This document shows positions 1-5,745 of a DNA stretch of 7,883 nt, one piece after another. This stretch comes from Deltaproteobacteria bacterium (GTDB lineage: Bacteria; Myxococcota_A; UBA796): the NCBI GenBank assembly GCA_002707085.1, contig PALY01000085.1:12399-20281 (forward strand). Direction: 5' to 3'. How positions within the stretch are numbered: position 1 is the first letter of the stretch; every line of letters begins with the position of its first letter. Position numbers and translations under genes: made by a program. The notes under the pieces were generated by a model. The model was not told the origin of the DNA. It was given only the letters and a program-made list of their open reading frames with translations, and ran no database searches.

Positions 1-197
1 CGCATCCCTACCAGATTATCGAGTGCCGGATGAGATGCAGCCGCGCCATCGTGAATCGCCAGCAATTCAGGGTTTCCTGCTGGAAGCGTAAAACGGCGAC
101 CCACCCATTCCTTTAAATTCACACACGAAAACGGACCCGTTCCTTCCAGAACCGGCAAGGGTATGCCATCGATTGGCTGTGCATCGCGCAGAGACAT
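1..197 (-). CDS. Unrecognised protein, N-terminal 65 residues only (3' end outside window)
   Basis: This reading frame starts at ATG (197-195) and stays open to the window edge. It begins MSLRDAQPIDGIPLPVLEG and ends ...HPALDNLVGMR. The start is well fixed: an in-frame TAA lies only four codons upstream (209-207), and a purine-rich AAAGGGA sits just before the ATG. I see no signal peptide, membrane segment or family motif in the visible part, so it is probably cytoplasmic, and I assign no function. It lies 173 bases downstream of lpxC on the same strand, so it may be a distal operon member or have its own promoter. The gap holds a small hairpin next to lpxC and a TTGACA hexamer (359-354) without a convincing -10 partner; otherwise I see nothing in it. 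The clean start and open frame make a real gene likely. Confidence 0.6.
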   Translation of the reverse strand, partial: MSLRDAQPIDGIPLPVLEGTGPFSCVNLKEWVGRRFTLPAGNPELLAIHDGAAASHPALDNLVGM

Positions 198-345
198 GGT
201 TTCCCTTTACCCGAATTGGGCGAAGTCAGACTGCGGGTGTACGTGAACCTATTGTGGGTCCTGCGGGCGAGGTTTCGGCCGCGGAGAAGGGCGCCATTCC
301 ATTGAATATTCCTGTGACTGAGTGGTCCTTAGATTGCCCTTCTGG

Positions 346-368
346 TCCCCACCTGTCAAGGGTGGAGA
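346..368 (-). terminator. Hairpin directly after lpxC; possible weak terminator or 3' end stabiliser
   Basis: On the minus strand, TCTCCACC and GGTGGGGA can pair as an 8-base-pair stem with one G-U pair around a 7-base loop (CTTGACA). It starts three bases after the lpxC TGA (373-371). The U-run expected of an intrinsic terminator is missing: the sequence after the stem is CCAGAAGGGC. It may be an attenuator or an mRNA 3' end element rather than a true terminator. The position is suggestive; the function is inference. Confidence 0.25.
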
Positions 369-370
369 TG

Positions 371-1213
371 TCAACGAGTCTCCCAGCAAGACGACTGTTT
401 CTGTACTTGCCTCAACAAATCCACGATGATTTCATGCCCCGGGCGCTCTGCGACCAAACGTCCCTCGATGGGAAATCCCAGTAGCGCCAGGTCGCCCAAT
501 GCATCCAACATCTTGTGCCGTACAGGTTCATCAACTGCCCGCAGACCTTCCGGGTTCAGTGGTCCTTCAGTCCCGAATACCAGGGCATTTTTCAAAGAAC
601 CTCCCCGCACCAAGCCCATCTTTTTCATCGCGGGTACGTGCGCTTCAAATCCAAACGTCCTGGCCCAAGCCAATTCGGAAACAAAACGGGCAGATGAAAG
701 TTCGAGACAAAACCGCTGACGACCCACATGAACATCTTCAAAGTCAATGGTGACATCCAAATGCATGCCGTTTGCCGGCTCCAGCCGCGCCCACCGAGAG
801 CCATCACGGACCTCTACGGGTTTCATGATGTGGATAAACTTTCTGTACGATGACTGCGGCTTCAAACCTACACCTTGGAGCAATTTCACCCACTCCATTG
901 CACAACCGTCCAGAGCCGGGAGTTCCGAACCTTCGACTTCAATCTGAACATTGTCTACTCCCACACCCCAGAGTGCCGACATGAGATGTTCAACCGTTTG
1001 AATCGTGACCGGACCCTTTCCCAAGGTTGTGGCCAGTTGTGTATTCACCACAGAAGACACAGAAGCGGGAATGACCTCTTGGTGCCCCACCCGAGAAAAC
1101 ACGATGCCGGTATTTGCTTCAGCTGGCATCAATACAGCACGGACCGTTTCACCTGAATGAAGTGCAATTCCCGAAGCTTCCACCACACCCGCTATCGTAT
1201 GTTGCGGCGTCAC
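371..1213 (-). CDS. lpxC: LpxC, UDP-3-O-acyl-N-acetylglucosamine deacetylase
   Basis: LpxC is the zinc-dependent cytoplasmic enzyme that removes the N-acetyl group from UDP-3-O-acyl-GlcNAc, the committed step of lipid A synthesis. I place the start at GTG (1213-1211), giving 280 residues. From there [21 protein letters not shown] aligns without gaps to the start of E. coli LpxC. A TTG start at 1279 would add 22 Gly/Arg-rich residues with no family counterpart. Visible hallmarks are TVEHL (catalytic Glu75, zinc ligand His76), ELPALDG, ARTFGF, HKMLDALGD (His233 and Asp237, zinc ligands) and PGHE (His260, the catalytic-site histidine). All match the known LpxC active site. The C-terminus is about 25 residues shorter than in E. 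coli (305 residues). The GTG overlaps the TGA of the DUF192 gene as GTGA, with no strong ribosome site before it, suggesting translational coupling. Identity is secure; the start is likely. Confidence 0.96.
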   Translation of the reverse strand: MTPQHTIAGVVEASGIALHSGETVRAVLMPAEANTGIVFSRVGHQEVIPASVSSVVNTQLATTLGKGPVTIQTVEHLMSALWGVGVDNVQIEVEGSELPALDGCAMEWVKLLQGVGLKPQSSYRKFIHIMKPVEVRDGSRWARLEPANGMHLDVTIDFEDVHVGRQRFCLELSSARFVSELAWARTFGFEAHVPAMKKMGLVRGGSLKNALVFGTEGPLNPEGLRAVDEPVRHKMLDALGDLALLGFPIEGRLVAERPGHEIIVDLLRQVQKQSSCWETR

Positions 1214-1617
1214 TGGCTCGCTGGACCCGGGACGCCCGTCACCGTCTGTCCCACCATGACCCCGTGCGACTTGAACCAACCCTGGGTCATTTCCAAAGCA
1301 TACAAAGCCGGTAAATTGGACGGGACTGGATCGGTACTAAGTGGCGTCATGTCCGCCATGTGTACAATTCGCCCCTTGGCATCCATGTAGGCAATGGAGA
1401 GCGGTAAGGGGGTGTTTTTCATCCAAAAGCTGCGCTCCGACTCTTTTGGGAACACGAACAACATGCCTGAATCTGGAGACAAACTGGCGCGTCCCATCAG
1501 CCCCATACGCCGTGCTACCGGTGTATCTGCAACCTCTGCAACAACAGTCGTTCCACCCACGAAAAGCTCGATAGGCTCCGATGCGAAGGCAGCAGCCAGC
1601 ATCCAAACAGGAATCAA
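1210..1617 (-). CDS. DUF192 family protein, probably exported
   Basis: This small protein carries the full DUF192 (PF02643) pattern. With the start at TTG 1617-1615 (135 residues) the landmarks are RRMGLMGR (about 36-43), GMLFVFP (51-57), [10 protein letters not shown] (64-73), ALYALEM (104-110) and [14 protein letters not shown] (113-126). The family's biochemical role is not established; members are often exported. The TTG overlaps the ruvB stop as TTGA and has GAAGG nine bases upstream. From it the N-terminus is a short hydrophobic run ([12 protein letters not shown] then SEP) without a basic residue, poor for a signal peptide. A GTG at 1710 would instead give 166 residues with RPRR before the same hydrophobic core, a textbook signal peptide, but it would overlap ruvB by 97 bases and lacks a ribosome site. 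An ATG at 1602 would cut into the core. The family call is firm; start and location are open. Confidence 0.88.
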   Translation of the reverse strand: MIPVWMLAAAFASEPIELFVGGTTVVAEVADTPVARRMGLMGRASLSPDSGMLFVFPKESERSFWMKNTPLPLSIAYMDAKGRIVHMADMTPLSTDPVPSNLPALYALEMTQGWFKSHGVMVGQTVTGVPGPASQ

Positions 1618-2645
1618 AACAGCTTGCCTTCGGGGGCGGGAAAACCAAGGTGGCGACGCCCCAACTGGGTCAGGATTCGACCAGCACGGGTTCGCTGAAG
1701 AAAACCACACATAATCAGAAAAGGCTCGTACACATCTTCAATCGTGTCCGCTTCTTCGCCAATGGCTGTGGCCAAGGAATCTATACCGACGGGTCCGCCA
1801 TCAAATTTGTGCGCCACAGTTTCAAGGATCTTTCGATCCATTGGGTCGAGCCCTTCATCATCGATACCGAGTCGATCCAGGGTCAACTTCACCATCGCAG
1901 GGTCTACAGTGCCAGAACCTTCGACCTCGGCAAAGTCACGTGTTCTTCGAAGCAAACGGTTTGCAACGCGCGGCGTTCCGCGAGAACGACGAGCCAGGGC
2001 CAATGCAGCTTCTGGCGTGACATCGATACCCATCCGATCAGCGCTGCGTCGAATGATTTCTGCCAACTCATCAGCACCATAAAATTCCATGGAGAAATGA
2101 ATGGGAAAGCGATCTCGTAGCGGACGGGTCAGAAGACCTGCGCGCGTAGTGGCCCCCACCAAGGTGAATCGAGGCAAATCGATGCTCACCGACTGAGCGC
2201 CTGGACCCTGTCCCAACATGACGTCGATTCGAAAATCCTCTAGTGCTGGGTATAAAACTTCTTCTACGGCCCGATTGAGACGATGAATCTCATCGATAAA
2301 CAACACTTCTCTTGGACCAAGAGAATTGAGGATGGCTGCCAGATCACCGCCACGTTCAATGACCGGACCCGATGTCGGTCGGATTTCAACGCCCAATTCT
2401 TCCGCAACAATGTGCGCCAACGATGTCTTTCCCAGCCCGGGTGGGCCTGAAAGCAAAACGTGATCCATGGCTTCACCACGCGCTTTTGCCGCGCGGATGT
2501 AAACCCGCAAATTTTCTACAGCACGGGCTTGGCCAACGTATTCATCCAGATTGCGAGGACGCAATGCTGGGTCTCCGCGCTCTTCTCCTTCTGCAGGATC
2601 AACAAAACGCTCAAGGCCGTCATCAAAGGTATCGTATTCGTTCAC
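1614..2645 (-). CDS. ruvB: RuvB, Holliday junction branch-migration ATPase
   Basis: RuvB forms hexameric AAA+ motor rings that, loaded by RuvA, pump DNA through Holliday junctions during recombinational repair. The 343 residues are typical in length. In order: [12 protein letters not shown] near 29-39, Walker A GPPGLGKT (67-74), Walker B LFIDEIH (115-121), sensor 1 GATT (164-167), [10 protein letters not shown] (171-180) including the candidate arginine finger Arg174, sensor 2 GTPR (223-226), and a C-terminal winged helix from about 262 with [15 protein letters not shown] and ending FPAPEGKLF. All key residues are present. The start is GTG (2645-2643), preceded by the purine-rich AGGGAAGA. 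It lies 20 bases after the ruvA stop, and its own TGA overlaps the proposed TTG start of the DUF192 gene. Confidence 0.98.
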   Translation of the reverse strand: MNEYDTFDDGLERFVDPAEGEERGDPALRPRNLDEYVGQARAVENLRVYIRAAKARGEAMDHVLLSGPPGLGKTSLAHIVAEELGVEIRPTSGPVIERGGDLAAILNSLGPREVLFIDEIHRLNRAVEEVLYPALEDFRIDVMLGQGPGAQSVSIDLPRFTLVGATTRAGLLTRPLRDRFPIHFSMEFYGADELAEIIRRSADRMGIDVTPEAALALARRSRGTPRVANRLLRRTRDFAEVEGSGTVDPAMVKLTLDRLGIDDEGLDPMDRKILETVAHKFDGGPVGIDSLATAIGEEADTIEDVYEPFLIMCGFLQRTRAGRILTQLGRRHLGFPAPEGKLF

Positions 2646-2665
2646 TGCTCTTCCCTATCCTGTCA

Positions 2666-3256
2666 TCACATGGGTCGCGCAAGGACGCGGAGTGCGGCCT
2701 GAAGGCGCGCCCCTACAGGCGCTTCATCGAAACCGGGCACATCTTCTGCATTCAACGCACGGTCAATCTCAGATTTGCGATAGTCGAGGCGGGCCAACGC
2801 CAATGGCAAGGGATCGGCCTCTACCGCTTTCCCGTTGACCGTCACCGGAGTGAAGGTCTGTGGAATTTTGTTTTTCAACTCCAAACACAATCGTTCTGCC
2901 GTTTTCTTACCCAGTCCTTTTAGTTTGGTGAGCGACGAGATCTCTTCATTTGAAATCGCATGATGCAAATCGTTTCGAGACATCTGCGACAAGATTCCAA
3001 GTGCTGTCCGAGGCCCCACCCCGTTGACTTCACGAAGCATCTCAAATGTTTGTTTGTCTTCCATGCTGAGGAAACCATACAAAGTGATGGCATCTTCTCG
3101 TACCTGGGTAGAGATGTGAAACAACACGTCTTGACCTTCACCGATGTCTTCTACGACAAGGGCCGGCATATACACCAGGTATCCAACGCCATTCACGTCC
3201 ACGACGGCGTGATCCACATCTCGATGAGCGACCGCTCCTCGAAGCATTGCAATCAT
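2666..3256 (-). CDS. ruvA: RuvA, Holliday junction DNA-binding subunit
   Basis: RuvA tetramers hold the Holliday junction in a square-planar form and load RuvB rings. The 196 residues show the three expected parts: an N-terminal OB-fold (about 1-63) ending in the hallmark REDAITLYGF (53-62), a domain with two helix-hairpin-helix motifs (VNGVGPRTAL at 78-87 and LKGLGKKTAE at 112-121) for backbone contact, and after a flexible linker a C-terminal RuvB-binding domain (about 150-196). The ATG start (3256-3254) shares one base with the ruvC stop (TGATG). A good ribosome site, AGGAG nine bases upstream, lies inside the end of ruvC. Order and overlap show co-transcription with ruvC and ruvB. Confidence 0.97.
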   Translation of the reverse strand: MIAMLRGAVAHRDVDHAVVDVNGVGYLVYMPALVVEDIGEGQDVLFHISTQVREDAITLYGFLSMEDKQTFEMLREVNGVGPRTALGILSQMSRNDLHHAISNEEISSLTKLKGLGKKTAERLCLELKNKIPQTFTPVTVNGKAVEADPLPLALARLDYRKSEIDRALNAEDVPGFDEAPVGARLQAALRVLARPM

Positions 3257-3756
3257 CAGGTTGCTCTCCTTTTTTGACGTGTCCGATGGAACGGACTGTG
3301 CATCAGATGAGTAATCGCAATGGCTGCAGCATCGGAGGCATCTGAAGCGAGGTCATGGTTTCCGCCGACCAGTCGCCCCACAATGCGTGCGACTTCCGGT
3401 TTTCCTGCACGACCATGCCCACCAACCGTTTTCTTCACCGTCATTGCGTTGTATTCAAACACTTCAAGCTCGTGCTGCGCTGCAGCCAACAAGGCCACAC
3501 CGCGTGCTTGCCCCAAACGCAGCGCACTCTCCGATGAGCGATGCCGAAAAATCGACTCGATGGCCACACAGTCTGCATTGGCAACCGTGATGTACGCATT
3601 CAACCCCTGGTGAATCGTCCGCAATCGATTCGGTATCGGGTCCGAGCTTTTTGTACGGATGACACCCGCATCCAGCAATACGAAACGTCCGCCTGTACGC
3701 TCTACGATAGCGTAGCCAGTCGCGGTAGATCCAGGGTCGATTCCGAAGACGCGCAT
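3256..3756 (-). CDS. ruvC: RuvC, Holliday junction resolvase
   Basis: RuvC is the dimeric, metal-dependent endonuclease that cuts Holliday junctions symmetrically after RuvAB branch migration. I chose the ATG at 3756-3754 (166 residues) because MRVFGIDPGSTATGY then matches the family start. A longer frame from 3795 would add 13 unrelated residues and would start upstream of the predicted transcript start near 3775. All four catalytic acids are visible in an RNase H-like fold: Asp7 in GIDPG, Glu67 in VAIESIF, and Asp139 and Asp142 in SDASDA. LRLGQARGVALLAA (79-92) is also diagnostic. It is the first gene of the ruvCAB-DUF192-lpxC run and sits behind a strong promoter candidate with an overlapping LexA-like site. 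The ribosome site (CGGAA) is weak. Confidence 0.96.
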   Translation of the reverse strand: MRVFGIDPGSTATGYAIVERTGGRFVLLDAGVIRTKSSDPIPNRLRTIHQGLNAYITVANADCVAIESIFRHRSSESALRLGQARGVALLAAAQHELEVFEYNAMTVKKTVGGHGRAGKPEVARIVGRLVGGNHDLASDASDAAAIAITHLMHSPFHRTRQKRRAT

Positions 3757-3766
3757 GAGTTCCGGG

Positions 3767-3783
3767 GGTGAACAGATGTCCAG
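3767..3783 (-). promoter_or_regulatory. Candidate LexA (SOS) operator over the ruvC promoter
   Basis: The minus strand reads CTGGACATCTGTTCACC. It fits 15 of 17 positions of the Myxococcus xanthus LexA consensus as I remember it, CTRHAMRYBYGTTCAGS. Seen simply as a dyad, CTGGAC-N4-GTTCAC differs at one base per half from CTGAAC-N4-GTTCAG. It overlaps the last two bases of the -10 hexamer and the expected transcription start, where a repressor would block initiation. ruvAB is a classic SOS target in E. coli, which makes the placement sensible. The motif is recalled from memory, and no lexA gene is visible here. Confidence 0.5.
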
Positions 3784-3811
3784 TATAGGACACATCGATC
3801 CATTCGTCCAA
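3782..3811 (-). promoter_or_regulatory. Sigma70-type promoter for the ruvC operon
   Basis: On the minus strand, TTGGAC (3811-3806) and TATACT (3787-3782) are separated by 18 bases. The -10 matches the consensus at five of six positions; the -35 matches only in TTG. The predicted start near 3775 would give an untranslated leader of about 18 bases before the ruvC ATG at 3756. No better promoter was found in the 177-base divergent region for this strand. Confidence 0.5.
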
Positions 3812-3933
3812 TCCTCGACAAAGAAGCTCAGTCTTTGACGGCATTTTGATTGGGCGAACCAAAGCGCCTAAGCTTATGACTACAAGTACCCACGGATCGG
3901 CCATCTCGAAACCGTGTTCCCGATGGAGACATC

Positions 3934-4770
3934 ATGACAAACATCCGATTCATCGGCTTCAGTTTGCTGACAACAGCCTTGTTCTCAGCCAATGCCCATG
4001 CGGGCTGTGAAAAGGACACGGACTGCAAAGGTGACCGCATTTGCGAAGCGGCGGTATGCGTAAACCCAACGCCAACTCCCGCACCGACTCCAGCCACCGA
4101 GACAACGGCTGCAGACGAAACGAAAACGCCAGAAACTGCGCCTACAGAGGGTCAACCCTCGGAATCGAATCAAACCGAGACCACAGATGCGCCGCCCGAA
4201 GAAAGTGAAACACCTACGCAAACCAAGCCAGAGGATTGGTGGAAAAAGTCCGCCAGGGAAATGGAAGCAGTTGTTCTCCAAGAAATCTTCGACACGGTTC
4301 CAAAACCGATCAAAAAGACGGATGTAGGCAAATATGTGTACCCACGCTCCATTCCACTGGTGGTGGCCGACATTTCGGACACAGTCGCCAAATGGGGTGG
4401 CAAAGACCAACAGGGGGTTCACTTCTTGGGCATCTCCAAGGTTCACACCACAACAACATTGGATGACATTGCGCCAGAAACAGGTGGAATCGCCTATTGT
4501 CCACTGAACTGCGCGCGCATCACAGAGATTAATATTCGGGACAAAGAAATCTCTTTTATGTACGACGGACCCATCAAAGATTGGGCAGGCAAAGCGGGAG
4601 ACATTCACTCTGGCTACATCCGGAAGGGTGGAAAAGCGTACAAGAGCATTTGCAGCCTACCCATGTACTACACCTCCGCTCCCAAGCGGACATCATGGCT
4701 CAATCCAGATGAAGTCAAGAAAGCACAAGAAGCCGTGGTGAAAGAGATCAAACGCTACTGCGGGAAATGA
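3934..4770 (+). CDS. Exported Cys-rich protein of unknown function
   Basis: I do not recognise this 278-residue protein. It begins with a signal peptide (MTNIRFIGFSLLTTALFSANAHA, likely cut after Ala23), so the mature protein should start GCEKDTDCKGDRICE. Four cysteines follow in a small knot-like module (C25, C31, C37, C42; C-x5-C-x5-C-x4-C), a pattern I associate with exported myxobacterial proteins. Next comes a Pro/Thr/Glu linker (about 44-100) and a C-terminal domain (about 101-278) with four more cysteines (C189, C193, C240, C276). Eight cysteines would allow four disulfides. HAGC is a poor lipobox (His at -3), so I favour signal peptidase I. The ATG has a good GGAG five bases upstream. 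The only promoter candidate, TTGATT-17-TAAGCT (3846-3874), is weak. The gene diverges from ruvC and converges on the nucleotidyltransferase. Confidence 0.85.
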   Translation: MTNIRFIGFSLLTTALFSANAHAGCEKDTDCKGDRICEAAVCVNPTPTPAPTPATETTAADETKTPETAPTEGQPSESNQTETTDAPPEESETPTQTKPEDWWKKSAREMEAVVLQEIFDTVPKPIKKTDVGKYVYPRSIPLVVADISDTVAKWGGKDQQGVHFLGISKVHTTTTLDDIAPETGGIAYCPLNCARITEINIRDKEISFMYDGPIKDWAGKAGDIHSGYIRKGGKAYKSICSLPMYYTSAPKRTSWLNPDEVKKAQEAVVKEIKRYCGK

Positions 4771-4771
4771 C

Positions 4772-5695
4772 TCAGTCGATCTGAAGAAGTGATCCTCCGT
4801 CATAAACAATCACATTCTCATGGGCGCCAGCGGGCACTGTGACACCGTCCCATACGACACAGTTTTTCAATGATGCGTCAACCGGGACAACGGCATCAGC
4901 CCCAATCACAGAGTGGTCAATCTTTCCATCAACCCGTGCATTCGGCCCCACCCATGAGCCGCCATCGCCTTTGCTCCCTCTTGTCCAAGGGTCAATGGGA
5001 GTGGGTACACGCCCATCCAGAACGGCCATATTGGCTTCTAAGTAGGCCCCTGGTTTCCCCACATCCACCCACGAACCCGCATGCAGCACACTGCCAACCC
5101 GGTGCTTGGGCACCATCTCTTTGTAGCTGGTCCGGATGACGCATTGTTCACCATCATCGGGAATTCGAGCAATGGCGGCATTCGACATGGCGTGAACCCC
5201 TGTAAAGTGCGTTCCTGAAACACCTTCATCGCTCGGAACCACTTGGGTGATGCGAACCACAGTTCCCGCATCATTTGCTTCCACTGGGCCTATGTTCTTT
5301 GCATCCGCATCATGGCGAAGCGCCATAGAGGCGCCGTTTTCTGGAATCGCATTCACCAAAGCCGTCAGATCAACATCGCTCAAAATATCGGCGTTCACAA
5401 TGACAACAGAATCTCCCAGATTGGGCAAAGCGGATCGCAGACCCCCACCCGTACCCAGAACGATCGGAAGTTCTACTTGTAAGGTCACATCGTTCGCTTC
5501 GGCCCACACAGCGACGTCTTGCCAAAGGTAGTGAGCATTCACCATCACCTTGGAGTGTCCATGTGACCGCACATGGGCCAACGCATAGTCCAACATGGGG
5601 ATTCCACACACAGGTAGAAGCGGCTTTGGGCGAGCCTCTGTGAGCGGACGAAGGCGGGTCCCAAAACCAGCGGCAAGCAGAAAGGCAGTATGCAT
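4772..5695 (-). CDS. Sugar-1-phosphate nucleotidyltransferase with left-handed beta-helix tail
   Basis: This 307-residue enzyme should join an NTP to a sugar-1-phosphate to give an NDP-sugar for cell-surface or wall polymers. The N-terminal domain has the nucleotide-binding signature LLAAGFGTRLRPLT (6-19), the substrate loop RPKPLLPV (22-29), LGTGGGLRSALPNLGD (80-95) and the metal-site NAD (101-103, Asp103). FTGVH (164-168) and WVDVGKPGAYLEAN (209-222) close the catalytic fold. From about 247, GSWVGPNARVDGKIDHSVIG and what follows look like hexapeptide-repeat beta-helix. The TGGG...ALPLLGD-like stretch recalls MurU, but MurU lacks this tail; mannose-1-phosphate guanylyltransferase-like enzymes are the other option, so the sugar and base are unassigned. 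I chose ATG 5695-5693 because the signature starts three residues later; the longer open frame reaches back into the divergent neighbour. The ribosome site is weak. Confidence 0.9.
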   Translation of the reverse strand: MHTAFLLAAGFGTRLRPLTEARPKPLLPVCGIPMLDYALAHVRSHGHSKVMVNAHYLWQDVAVWAEANDVTLQVELPIVLGTGGGLRSALPNLGDSVVIVNADILSDVDLTALVNAIPENGASMALRHDADAKNIGPVEANDAGTVVRITQVVPSDEGVSGTHFTGVHAMSNAAIARIPDDGEQCVIRTSYKEMVPKHRVGSVLHAGSWVDVGKPGAYLEANMAVLDGRVPTPIDPWTRGSKGDGGSWVGPNARVDGKIDHSVIGADAVVPVDASLKNCVVWDGVTVPAGAHENVIVYDGGSLLQID

Positions 5696-5703
5696 GAGAG
5701 AGC

Positions 5704-5736
5704 CTAACGTGTGACCAGCACCATTCGACTCGTTAG
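5704..5736. promoter_or_regulatory. Inverted repeat in the 50-base divergent gap; possible shared operator
   Basis: CTAACG (5704-5709) and CGTTAG (5731-5736) are a perfect 6-base inverted repeat separated by 21 bases, in the only space between the divergent nucleotidyltransferase and acyl-CoA synthetase genes. Half-site centres are 27 bases apart, roughly two and a half helical turns. I found no convincing -10 or -35 pair within the gap for either gene. Six bases is short enough to arise by chance, so the regulatory reading is weak. Confidence 0.25.
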
Positions 5737-5745
5737 CTGCCGTCC

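Noticed and set aside
331..359. Perfect TTGACA (359-354) as a promoter for the left-end gene
   Set aside because: At 17 bases spacing the -10 would be CAATCT, which matches TATAAT at only two positions; the TTGACA is also mostly the loop of the hairpin after lpxC.
173..484. 103-codon plus-strand frame covering the gap between lpxC and the left-end gene
   Set aside because: Both ends overlap minus-strand genes; there is no ribosome site and no recognisable motif.
1214..1279. N-terminal extension of LpxC from a TTG start
   Set aside because: The 22 added Gly/Arg-rich residues have no counterpart in LpxC, overlap the DUF192 gene by 70 bases, and the GTG at 1213 aligns exactly with the known LpxC start.
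3759..3773. GTTC-N7-GAAC inverted repeat just before ruvC
   Set aside because: It shares one half-site with the better-matching CTGGAC-N4-GTTCAC dyad, and N7 spacing in inverted orientation fits no LexA box I know.
3985..4608. 207-codon minus-strand open frame with many Arg, Cys and Phe
   Set aside because: It is antisense to the exported Cys-rich protein, with composition typical of a shadow frame; the plus strand has a signal peptide and a good ribosome site.
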